From Acanthochlamys bracteata (Eukaryota; Streptophyta; Magnoliopsida; Pandanales; Velloziaceae), in contig CM034130.1 in NCBI GenBank assembly GCA_019914995.1, positions 8,370,001 to 8,434,000 on the forward strand: a DNA stretch of 64,000 nt, written 5' to 3'. Below the pieces are notes generated by a model that was not told where the DNA came from, did not search any database, and saw only the letters and a list, made by a program, of their open reading frames with translations. Below, one piece after another: positions 49,624 to 60,587 of this stretch; position 1 is the stretch's first letter; every line of letters starts with the position of its first letter. The position numbers were made by a program, and so were the translations under genes.

Positions 49624-50279
49624 CGTCGATACATGTGAGAGGCTTTCGATTCCGGTTGAGATCGGAGAGGTTTTGAATTAAGAACGGGGTAAAAAATAAG
49701 AAAACCCTACCTCCAGAAAATCCCGCGAAACTAATCGGGCCCTAAAAGAAAAAACCCGCCAAAACACGGCCCAAAAGAGCTTTTTGGGGATTAAATAAAA
49801 TATTATGGTAAAAAACATTTTATATAATATTATTACAAAAAAAAACTTAATACGATAATTTTATCATTTATGCTACTTCTATCTTTTTTTATTTTAAAAT
49901 ATTAAACAATTGTGAAAATTTTATAACTGAAAATAAAAGAAAGATGAAAAAAGCATTCATAAGTAATGTTTAAACAGATTTAAAAAAGTTTTAGAAAATT
50001 TAAAAGAAAGTTGGGACTTCATCAAGATTGTTGATTAGTTAAGAGTTAGTGTGGACCAACAGCTAATTTAATGGGCTACAGGATATAAATGCACGATGCA
50101 TCTCCAACATGGGCAATACAAAACATATGTTACCTCAAATAATAAGATCATTTTAAAGATAAATAAATATTTCACAACCAATTAAATAAAAGTAATATCT
50201 CACAGTTCATATGTACCACACTAGGTGTATGTTTTTCTGAGTTCAAAGTTAAGTTATTAAAAAAAAAAGTCAGTTGAGT
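49624..50279. other. BRF1 promoter region and AT-rich spacer
   Basis: The first 60 bases are the probable BRF1 leader; the rest is AT-rich. No TATA element is obvious at the expected place. No gene seen before the small open stretch at 50280. Confidence 0.5.
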
Positions 50280-50456
50280 TTGGTAATAGGGATTGCCGCC
50301 GTTGGACTGCTTTACGTTGCGGTGATAGCAATGGAAGCGCTTGGAAATGATGGATATCGTTCGCTGCTGGTGATCTCCGAGCAAGACCGCTGTTTCCCAT
50401 GTTCCTTAGAAGTAGTTGATCTTTCACAAAGACGAGCGGGTCGGTGGCACGAGTGA
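50280..50456 (+). pseudogene. orphan coding-like fragment, no ATG
   Basis: A 59-codon open stretch, GC-richer than its surroundings, with CpG-containing codons. It encodes a hydrophobic run (LVIGIAAVGLLYVAVIAM) followed by a polar tail with Cys and Arg, ending in RAGRWHE and a stop. There is no ATG before the hydrophobic run; a Met lies after it. It could be a terminal exon of an unseen gene or a relict. I do not recognise it. Confidence 0.25.
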
Positions 50457-50777
50457 TTTCTCATGGAGATGATTAATAATATTGCTGTGATGCTTTATTT
50501 GGCGGATGAATTATTTACTTTTCCTCTTCTTTTAGTTGTTTTCTTTATATGCCCAGAGATTAGGGGATCAAGTTTGTTTCGTTTTTTCTTTTCTCTGCCA
50601 TGAAGAAATGAATATGTCAATGATCAGTTGAGAAGCTTAAGATTGTTTTTTATTCATGGCATAACCAGAAGCAACATATAAATTTTGTTAATTAACAGAA
50701 TAATTATTGTATCACTGTTTCATAACACATAAAATATGGCATCTTAAATTCATCAAATCTCTGTGATATATCAGCTA
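50457..50777. other. 3' flank between the orphan fragment and the lipoxygenase
   Basis: AT-rich, no open frame. The right part should be the lipoxygenase 3' untranslated region. Confidence 0.5.
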
Positions 50778-53700
50778 CTATATAGAGACACTATTTGGTA
50801 TTCCACGGCCGGTGATCCCTTTCTCGGTACCTGAATTTGAAGTGTCCGGGTACATCAACGTGTACGGTATCTTCGCCGGCCCTCTCCTGTTCTTTAGCTT
50901 CGGATTTTGGTTCCGTTCCTGAATCTTGTTCTCGACTTCCCTTAAAATTTCCCCAAACTCTGTAAATAACCGGAGCACCTCTTGGTCATCAGTCCATTTC
51001 TCCGACGATCTTTGGCCAATGTAGATTTCATCTCCGATATGCCCTGAGAGCACTTCAATCAATGCTATCCCCAGTGTTGCAGTGAACCTATATCCAACAC
51101 AAGCAAGTTATCTAGTTAGTAATTTGAAATCAATGTTTCGATATAACGAATTTATTGAACGGCTCGAGAACAATATTTATTCTATAAAACTTAAATAAAT
51201 TTGTTTGAATTTAATTACCTATCAGTAAGCATATGAAGGAAGTAGTTGTCAGGATCTCTAATGAACTCGGCAAACTCAGGAGTGCCTTCAATCGGCACAA
51301 ACTTGCGGCACCGTGTGGGTCGGTTTGCAGGCAACCCGGCGTACCCAAACTGTCCGAAATTGATCGAAGCGTGCAACGCAGACGCGATCCAAATAATCGT
51401 AGAGACGGCTTCGGACAGATTGACTACCGAATCGAGTTCATACCACCACGGCTCGTCGCGCTTGTCGCCGTGTCCTACATTCCGGATTTCTGACCACCAT
51501 GCTTGGATTTCCGAGTCGAAACGTACCGACGAGTCGGAGGCATAGAAATGGTTGCAGAAATTCGTGACCCAGGTTTTGATCGCTGTCCAGATTTCGAGAC
51601 CGTCGGCGCCGTAAGGGTAGTCGGTGATGAGTAGTCGAACTCCGGCTGGCTGGCTCGGGTCTTTCACTGCTAGTCCTCTGCATTGAGAAGTAAGTGGAAA
51701 AAAGATACTTTGGTCGCTGAGATAGTAGTAACTAAAAGGATTGAATTTTAGACATGTTACTTTTTCAAATGTATTAGGTTCAACGAGTTTCTGGTAACTT
51801 TGGTTTTCTTATCTGATTTTCTCCATATTATTGACAAATTAACTCATAGTAAACAGAATCTACACCTTTTTAGAAGGTCTGCAGGAAGAGCTTGCTCAGT
51901 AAAGTTCCAGTCTTCATAGAATTTTGAAGCTAACTCCTGGCAGAATTTGCCAGGAAACATTGTCTTCTCAATAAGGCCGCCGGCGTTTAGTAATATGCTT
52001 CTGGCAAGAGAATTTATGTGCATAGTGTCCTTGAAATGTGGTTCGAGTAGTTTGTGAATTGGATGCATCTTGCTTAATTGCCTTCGTGTAGCTATGATGA
52101 AGGGCTCGATTGCAGCATGAGTATGTAGCCTTTAAATAATATAAATAATAACTAAACTTCAAGGTGAAAGAGCAGAGTAAATTTTGTTATAGAACTCGAT
52201 ATGTACACTTAAACAAAAGAAATAAGAAAAGATTGAGCATTATTAACTCATACTAATTTGACAATATGGACGCACATAGACACACTAAAGCGAGAATTAA
52301 TTGAATACTTCTTACTGATGCTGTAAGACTGGTGTAATCTGGAGTTGGTATATTTGATGCTGGTCTAGCCTACTGTAATTATGTAGTGCATTGAGGCATC
52401 ATGAGAAAATTGGTTCTGAGAGAGTTGGCAAAAATAGGGCAAGCACAAATGTTGGATTCTTTAAGTATAGTTAGTATTAAGATGGGTTAACCTTCAAACT
52501 AAGCCAATGTTGTATAGCAACTTTTTGACATATGAGGTTGATTGTTGCCAAAAGAATGTTATCAGAATAGGTTAGCCTTTAAAGATTGTCAAGCAGCTAA
52601 GATATCCCTCGGAACTGTTAGTTGCTCCCCTACATTCAGGCAGTTATAGATATGTCTCAAAAGTTCTTCATTTACTTTGAAAGCAAAAGTTAAAGTTGCT
52701 CTCTATGTGTTAAGCACTTTTAGTCCACATTCTTAAGCAGGGTGACAGTGGTGATTATCGATGGTTATTTATGTACTTACCAATGACTAATAAGCTGGTG
52801 ATAGCCCGAGTCATTTACCACAACATGCGTCTTAGCGAGCTGCCATAATGCTGCTTCAGTACCTTGACTTGCAGGGAGGAAGATCCTACTGACCTCCTCT
52901 CCTCTCCCATCTCCTGGTAAACTTAGCTCAATAACCAATGGCTTGAGAGTTTCGTTATCCTGTAGGAATAGCAAAGTACGGGATGCATATACAGATGCTT
53001 GTGTGTTGATCCTTCTTAGATATGGCATTAGATAGTCGTGATGATCTAGAATGAAGATTCTCCGCTGGTCCATAGCCTATGCAGTTTTAGAAAGCATTTA
53101 GAAGGAGCGCTGACATGACTACTGACGTCATTTGTTATTTAATCTCCTAGCACAGGATTTCAATTTCTCCTACAAAGTCTATTTCCTACCATTTAGAAGG
53201 AGCGCTGACATGACTACTGACGTCATTTGTTATTTGATCTCCTAGCACAGGATTTCAATTTCTCTTACAAAGTCTTTTTGTTGCTTTATCTAATGAATAT
53301 GAAGTCCTAATGGAATAATTGAAAAACTTAATCTTAGTATTTCTCTAATAGGATTGTATATTAATCTTAACCACTCAGGTAGATACTAGAGAGTAGAGAC
53401 CAGATATAAATGTTTATGCAATTTGTGAAATGTTGGTATGTTAGTGATGTTTTGTAAACCTGCGCTTTTGAAAGAGCTTTATTAGAAAATTCCTGAGATC
53501 AAATTAACTGGTGAGTGGTTTTGGTTATCTGAAAAACCTTTTAGACACCATTCCAAGTAAACAATTTCTGATAAGTGATTGTTATCTTGTTTAAGATAAT
53601 AGAGATCTAAGACATTTCACTACATTTATTGATTTTAGTGTCTAGCTGGACTTGATCAGATTTACTTGAACTTTTTAAGAAAGTAAATCCTATTTATCAT

Positions 53701-56683
53701 GGTTTCAGCCATTAAGTTTATGCTATTTTCATGGTTTCACAGATTGAATAATTTTTGGAATACATAGGTAATTTCTTGGAAGAGATATTTTAGCATACAA
53801 CTTAGAGTGGTTTAACATTGGTGTTAACCGGAGCTATATGAGTGAATTACTAAAGATGACTTGCGTTTAGATATTTAAGAGTGAGTAGCAGAAATGAAAA
53901 CTAAATACCTGTTGAAGACTTAGACCACCAAGAATTTTCTCTACATGGAAGACAGATATTGAGCTCTTCTTTCCTCCCCTTCCCACAATTGGAAATGCCT
54001 GCCACAGAACGGCTTCCATTACCTTCTCAAAAGATAAATTGGAAACAAAAGCCTTTGTTTCACACCTTTAAAAGTTTAATAACAACAGGGTTAAGGCCTG
54101 CTAGCATTTCCCTTGCAAATTCTTCGTCATTTCTCCAAGCGAACTTGTCAGCTGTAAAGTTAAAATCAACAAGAAGGTGGTGCAGTGGGCTTGACAATTT
54201 TCGTTGACAAAGGAGGATAAACAGAAAGCTCTAACATTTACCAAAAAAATCCAATGTTTGGACCTTGCAGTAATTGAGTAAGAGCTTGAAACTCTTAATA
54301 AGAATAAATGAGCAGCTTACCAGCTATGATTTGGGGCATAGGAAACTTGACTGGGTACTTCTTGGTGGCATTCATGGCTTGCCTAAGTGTCTCTTCTGGG
54401 AGAAGCTCTTTTAGCTTCTGCATCACAAGAGCCTCGACAGCACGGGCATGTTCCCCAAAGTAGAGGTCTTTCATCATCTGTTCAAATGATTCGAAGTTGG
54501 CAGGATTGCCTTCAAGCAAAGATTTCACCTCTGGGATTACAAAGTGCATGATTGCTTGAATTGAATGGGATATGAACTCTGTTAGCTTGTTTGGGCTGAA
54601 CCTCTCATCAGGAGGGACATAGAAATTCAAATTGGCAATGCCAGGTCGCATCTCAGTCTTCCCATCTTAGCTTGATGATTTATAGATACGTCACATGCGT
54701 TCAAGAAATATAGAAATGATTTCCTTAGATTTTGTATCGAAAGGAAAGAATATAGTATCTGTCTTGCCAAAGGGGCATGTAAAATGATTCATGCACTAAC
54801 TAAATATAATTTTGTGTAATTTATTTCATACCAACTCTTTTTTGCCATGTTGTCGAATGAAGCAGTGAATTATCTTATCTGTAATTAAAAAAAAAATTTG
54901 TAAACACAAAAAAGATTATTCTTGCCTATCAATGAACTATTGGGAGTTATAACTACTGCATTCTGATGCGAATTTAGTTTCCCTTCTAATTTCAACATGG
55001 TTTGGATGGTTACAATTCATATAATTTGGAGCTAGTCCTTCACTACACAAGGCACATACATCATTTATTAGTTAGTTCTTCTCTAAATTATTCATTTAGC
55101 TAGGTAATGGAGCATTTTGGTACTGGCCATGTAAGATGCTATTGTAGGTTGAATCTGCTAGCAGAACATTCCCTATGAAAAGCCTAAAACAAAGTAATGT
55201 ATATGATGTTGATTTTATTACCAGCACTAAGAGGTCTCCCAGTTCTGACTCTACGCGGGTAGGGATATGCCTTTGATCCACCAAGCACGGGTCTGATGTA
55301 GTCACGCCCTTTCTCTGGCTTAGCAAGATCATTGTAGTAATCATAGTCATATATATGCTCCCAGTCTTTCCTTTCCCCTCTTCCATCTCCTCTCAAATTT
55401 ACAAGCTCTTCGTGACGTAATGTTCGTAGTGCTTCTGGGGTCTGACTTGGTAGATAACTCTGCAGAGTATTTAACACCACGTGAGCATCAGCACTGGAAC
55501 TAGGATTTAAGAGCTATATCATGGCCATATACATGTATCGTATTCAGTTCCATCATAATCAAGTGGCTGAATTTGTCTATTCTATGCATGAGCAAGTGTA
55601 TCTAGTGTCTATCTCAAGTGTTAGAATATCAATGGTTTTGTCTATAGACCTAAGTTGTGATATGTCAGCCTCAGGGTTTTGGTCCATGGAAACAATGTTT
55701 TGTTATGCAAGCAAATACTTTTGGGTTGTTTACAACAGTACAAAGTAGATATAGGTGTATTTACACGATTACAAGCTGATGAAAGCACCCCTCAGACTAG
55801 TCTTCCTTTATTTGTAAAGTTCTAGTCTTCCTTTATCTTGTAAAATTAAATGGCACATTTATTCACATGAAACTGGTGCTGATCAAGATTCATAGTAAAT
55901 CTAACAATGTCTATTTGATTTAGGTAATGTACAAATTCCAAGATCACTGCCTTGAATACTTGAGAGATCATTTTTTTAGTTGCATTAAGTAGAGATTTCA
56001 TTGCAGCCTCATGACCATGGCGGATAACGTTTTGCAAAATAATGAAAGAAAAGGACAAAAGCTTACTGTATTTGCAAAGAACAAGCGGTCTGCATTGGTC
56101 TTTCCTAAAGGATATACCCATGAGTTGCAATCAAAGTGGATACTCTGGCCACCAGGCATCTCTAGAGTCACAAATCTCAGGAAGAACTGGTGCTCCTCGC
56201 CATTCTCTACTGCAATAGCTCCTGGAATTCCAAACTCTGGTCCAATCGAAAACCAGATGCTGAAAGTTAAGGTATCCTTCCCTCCGTGTTTCGTATTCTT
56301 TCCGTTTCGAAGGCCAGCCTCCTCACTTAGCTTTCCCCTGCCTGTGTCTATTAATAAACAGAGAAGAGAGAGGAACTTGGTTATCTGCTGCTAACTTGTA
56401 TCTACTTTCTTAAGTAGGGAGTTGTTGGATTTTGCAGATGGAAATAATGTAAACAAGAAAGTAGTACATGGAACTACTTACTATTGTCAACTTCAGTGCG
56501 GCTGTACAGCTTGATTGTGGTATGTCTTCCTGGATTAGAATGTGCGAACTCTTGTGAGATGACAACAATTCCCTTTACTGTTTTAGGTAGATCGGCAAAT
56601 GATGACAAGTTAAGGTGTTGACCGAGTTTAAACCGGCCAGTAGTCAGGAGTTCGTGGAGCTTTGTGCAGCAGTCCTCCCTCAT
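50778..56683 (-). CDS. linoleate 9S-type lipoxygenase
   Basis: Ten exons, from the right: 56683-56482, 56347-56067, 55459-55222, 54665-54321, 54151-54066, 53998-53909, 53076-52781, 52129-51866, 51677-51219, 51087-50778; 856 aa, the usual length of cytosolic plant lipoxygenases. A PLAT/LH2 domain (about 1-165; [31 protein letters not shown]) precedes the catalytic domain ([12 protein letters not shown] onward). All five iron ligands are present: His512 and His517 (SHWLHTHA), His703 and Asn707 ([11 protein letters not shown]), and the terminal Ile of NSVSI. There is no plastid transit peptide, and the catalytic region is closest in motif to 9-LOX enzymes, which add oxygen at C9 of linoleate or linolenate in oxylipin defence signalling. 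The Coffa residue is Ala562, predicting S products. The usual 9-LOX Thr-Val pair is Thr569-Met570 here. The acceptor of the fourth exon (CTAAG) lacks a strong pyrimidine tract but is the only one that keeps frame. Confidence 0.93.
53095..53278. repeat. 95-bp tandem duplication with two TGACGTCA sites
   Basis: Copy one (53095-53189) and copy two (53190-53278 and on) are nearly identical, including a perfect palindrome TGACGTCA at 53123-53130 and 53218-53225. They lie in the lipoxygenase intron upstream (in gene orientation) of the exon 53076-52781. Confidence 0.95.
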
Positions 56684-56731
56684 TGTTGGATCCTCAAGTT
56701 AAAATCTAATACTCAGGATCCTGGAGCACAG

Positions 56732-56739
56732 TTTATATA
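56732..56739 (-). promoter_or_regulatory. TATA box of the lipoxygenase gene
   Basis: On the - strand this reads TATATAAA, about 50 bases upstream of the start codon at 56683. With the usual 30-base spacing, transcription would begin near 56705, leaving a leader of only about 20 bases. A distal start with a spliced leader cannot be excluded. Confidence 0.5.
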
Positions 56740-58507
56740 AGAGGGAACGGAATGCTTGTGGTTGAAGAAAACTGGGAATATCTGCTTCTTCCTTGCTTTG
56801 GTCAGGATGGTTTCAAAAAGGGGAGGAATTTTTCTGACTTGAACTTTACTTCTGCATCTGGTTCAGACAAGGCTTGTAGAAATAGAGATAGATAGCTGTT
56901 CTACTTATGCAAAGGTTTTGGACTGGCACTCAGTTGTTGCAAGGCATCATTCAAATATTCTTGTGGTACATAAACAATCTACTTCACATGTCCTTGCAAA
57001 TATTTGCTACTTTTGCATTATGCTGTATTTACTAAGCGATGAAGGGTACTAACAAAAAGTTTTTAAGTTTCTAATAACTGAAGAAGAAAGTTGATGCAAG
57101 TTGTAACTCTAATTCCTAACCTTTAGAGAGGATCCTTTTCCCAGACCATGCTCAGGCATGTCTTCCAAAACAACTATCGGCTCCGTGTTGATGATACTCT
57201 ACAACGCAAACCAATTATGCTGCAACCAAGTTGAACGTTATAGTTTGTGATGACCAGCTCTACAAGAACTGCTGCTCCACATAGGGTTGCATGCAGTAAA
57301 AGGCCGAGGAGCTAGGATTATGAAAAGTGTCGCCTTGGATGGTCGATGGTATCATGAACTCTGTTGCCGTAGCAAAGCAGTCCAAAGACAGTCGAGCGAC
57401 TTTCAGATAAGGCTCATCAGTGTACTGATTTCTATTGAACTTTTCTTTTCTAATCTCTGCATAGTTTCCCCACCCTCGCAGTTAAAGATTTCTTTTGCAA
57501 CTTTATAATGGGAGTACATAGTTAATCTACCACTTATTTTGAGTTATTTCTTTAACATTTCTTTTTTCTTTTTTTCAATTCAGATTACCTGCTTTTGTTA
57601 CCAAGCTTCGCTTAGGAACAGTAACTTCAGAGCAGGATTTTCACCACGTAGAAGTGATCGTCACTTCAAAGAAGATGGCTCCACTAGCTTGAGGGTGTCC
57701 CACGGTTTTTCAAACGCACTCCAAGTCTTCAATTGTCCCTATATTTCCAAAAAAAGAATTAATTATTTTTAATTTAGATCACATAATAATTATACATTAT
57801 CAAATTTATGTATAAATTTTATTATTTTTAGAAAAAAAATTAATTTTATTTTTAAAAAATTAATTTTTTTCAGAAATGAGATTGCTTAAAATAAAAAAGA
57901 ATTCTGAAAATAAAACTTATTTGAAACTTTTCAAAAGTAGACCTTCTTTTACCAAAAGTAATAAAATTTATATATATATAAATTGACTTGCAATTCATCT
58001 GTAGACTAAATTAATAAAAAAATAATTTTAAACATCAAAACGAAAAAGTTTTGAATATGGGGCAGCAGAAAGCGTTTGGAAAAAACACTCCCAAACATTC
58101 TCCTTATAATTAAGCATTCCCAAACATTCCTTGAGTGAAGCCCTTTCCTATTGTAATAAGCTAACTACTATAAACAACTCACACACCCAGCAATCCAACT
58201 AATATAGCAGCCAACAGTTGCCTTTCATGCATTTTTTCAAATTCCCTGAAGGCCACACAACACTGCAGCTGGTTCTGCAATTCAGGGGGCAACACTGCAT
58301 GTGGCTGGTTTAATTCAATCGAACTTATGCTCGCACATAAATTATATACAAACCTATAACAACACCAGTTCCTTCCTACAATCATGTATACACGAAATTC
58401 TTATTTCCCCTTTCCTCCAACTATGCCGGTAAGTCGCATTTCTTAGTGCGAGCTTATGTATCGCCGACATTTTGCCTATCTGGGGGCATAACAAAGAGAA
58501 AGCTTAT
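56740..58507. other. lipoxygenase upstream region and AT-rich spacer
   Basis: Between 57130 and 57740 the base composition is less AT-biased and there are short open stretches on the + strand, but no start, splice or motif evidence supports a gene. From 57770 to 58060 the sequence is almost pure A/T. The last 350 bases should hold the 3' untranslated region of the RBR ligase. Confidence 0.45.
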
Positions 58508-58606
58508 CTATGACGGACGGCTCTGATGACACATCTGGCATGTACAAGAGGTCTTTGGGTTGCTAGCATAAGTGCACTGCTCACAAGACCACAGAGTAGA
58601 GTCATC
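58508..58606 (-). pseudogene. RanBP2-type zinc finger in a shifted frame at the end of the ARI gene
   Basis: Immediately after the stop codon of the ligase frame (TGA, 58604-58602), the frame one base over reads [20 protein letters not shown], then CTCQMCHQSRPS and a stop. W-X-C-X2-C ... N-X6-C-X2-C is the RanBP2 zinc-finger pattern found at the C-terminus of many plant ARI7/ARI8 relatives. One base in the GGATGAC context separates it from the main frame. Confidence 0.65.
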
Positions 58607-60087
58607 CAAGCATACCAGGGTCACCAGCTCTAGAACTTGCTCCAAATGCTTTTACCTTGCCACTTTTGCCCTTGTTGCCAGTGCTTTTTGAGCTCGTGGT
58701 CTTACTGTTCATAGCCTGTTGAACTGCATTGCCCACATCCTCAAGACCAGATTCCAGTGCTCTGACAAGGTTTTCGAAGTAATTGCGAGTCACACTGCAT
58801 TAAACAGATTACTTAAGAGTCATGGGACATACACATTCCCCTAAACCAAATTAAACAAATTTCAGCAATATTGTAACACAGTAAACAACAAGTGAGCAGC
58901 AAGCATTTCTGCAACTCCTAATTACACAAGAAATTGTTAGGAGTCCAAACCATTTTTGTTAATTTAGAACTAAAGAAGCAATTTTTTTAAAAAAATTTAC
59001 AGTTAGCCAAAACTTAACTACCGGTTATTCTCACTACAAGATCTATAAAATTCCAAGACTAGGTACTTCTCTTGAACCAACCATATGGTATGTCACGTAT
59101 TAAAGAGATTTCATAATTTCTTGCAAATTACCCTAGCCAAAACATGCCCTTACTCGAGTACCTTCCAGTTTGTTCTCTCTTCACCCAATAAATACAGGAA
59201 GTCCAGTAAAGCCCAAGAAAAGCATTAACTATACTATGAATCTTTGTCATTAAATTTGACAAAATTTCTTATACATGTTACTTTTGAATTTCATGAAAAA
59301 CATAAACATTTGTGCTAAAGATGAGAATACCTGGTCAATCCAGCCAGTTTTGTACGGAAACCATTGAAGTCCTTAGATGGAGAGTCTGCAGCAAGATAAG
59401 ACTGAAGCTCCTTCTCGGCACATTGATGAAGCCGCTCCAATCCTGATTCAGCTTCACCTAAAAACACGACCTCTCAATATGGGAGAACATCATTAAATAT
59501 CTAAACATTAGGAAATCACCAACCTTGCAAATACTCGAAAAAGTGCCGCTTAGCAAGATCATTCTCTGGAAGATAATAACCATACGCATACGTCCATTTC
59601 AACACACGCCGACACTCTACTATCTGCGTGCAAGATACAAATTTGCATAGTAAAACAGAAATTGCGAATCATTGGAATATAGAGATATAACATTATCAGT
59701 ACCAAAGTTTGTGCTACATGTTAAATACCTGAGACCAGGCTTCAATTATAAACTTGAGCTGGGACTCTGGTTGACTTTGTATATCACTAAGTCTCTCCAG
59801 CTGAAAAAGCAAATAGGACATTAGCATGTCTTAATCATGTTTGCAGGTCCCTCATAGATGCTACTCTTTCTAATATTTCTTTATGACACACAAGAATCTG
59901 AAAAGTTAAGTCCAGTTATGACATCAAGAAACTTAAAGTCAATACAGCATACCGAAATACACATATACATATATGTATATATGTATACATACATACGGAA
60001 GGGATAGGGGCACTCTCTTCGGTTTATGACCGGGATGATCTCCAAATTCAATCTCCACCGTTGCATACAAAAAAAAAAAAAAGATAG

Positions 60088-60121
<34 letters not shown>

Positions 60122-60475
60122 TACATATATACATACATACATATATGTACATACATATATACATACATACATATATGTACATATGTGTATATATATGTAT
60201 ATACAGGTGTATATATATGTATATATATATGTATATGTTATTTTCATCAAGTAGTCGAATAGATGTCGATTTGTAATCCGATTGAACTGAAATTTTATGA
60301 GCATGTTTTTTTATTTCATTCTTCTTTGTATGCAACGGTGGAGATTAGATTTGGAAGTCACTCTAACCATAAATCGGAGAGGGACTGCACGAAAGTGCCC
60401 CCAAAGAGAGAGTGTCATTATCCCTCCACATACACACACGATATGTGTGTGTATGTACATGTGTTAATATATCTA

Positions 60476-60546
<71 letters not shown>

Positions 60547-60551
60547 ATATG

Positions 60552-60587
<36 letters not shown>

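Noticed and set aside
51233..51683. Several open frames overlapping the large lipoxygenase exon in other frames and on the + strand
   Set aside because: They are shadows of the GC-rich exon 51677-51219, which encodes the conserved iron-binding region in the - strand frame.
57130..57780. Possible gene fragment upstream of the lipoxygenase
   Set aside because: Less AT-biased, but there is no start codon context, consistent splice phase or recognisable motif on either strand.
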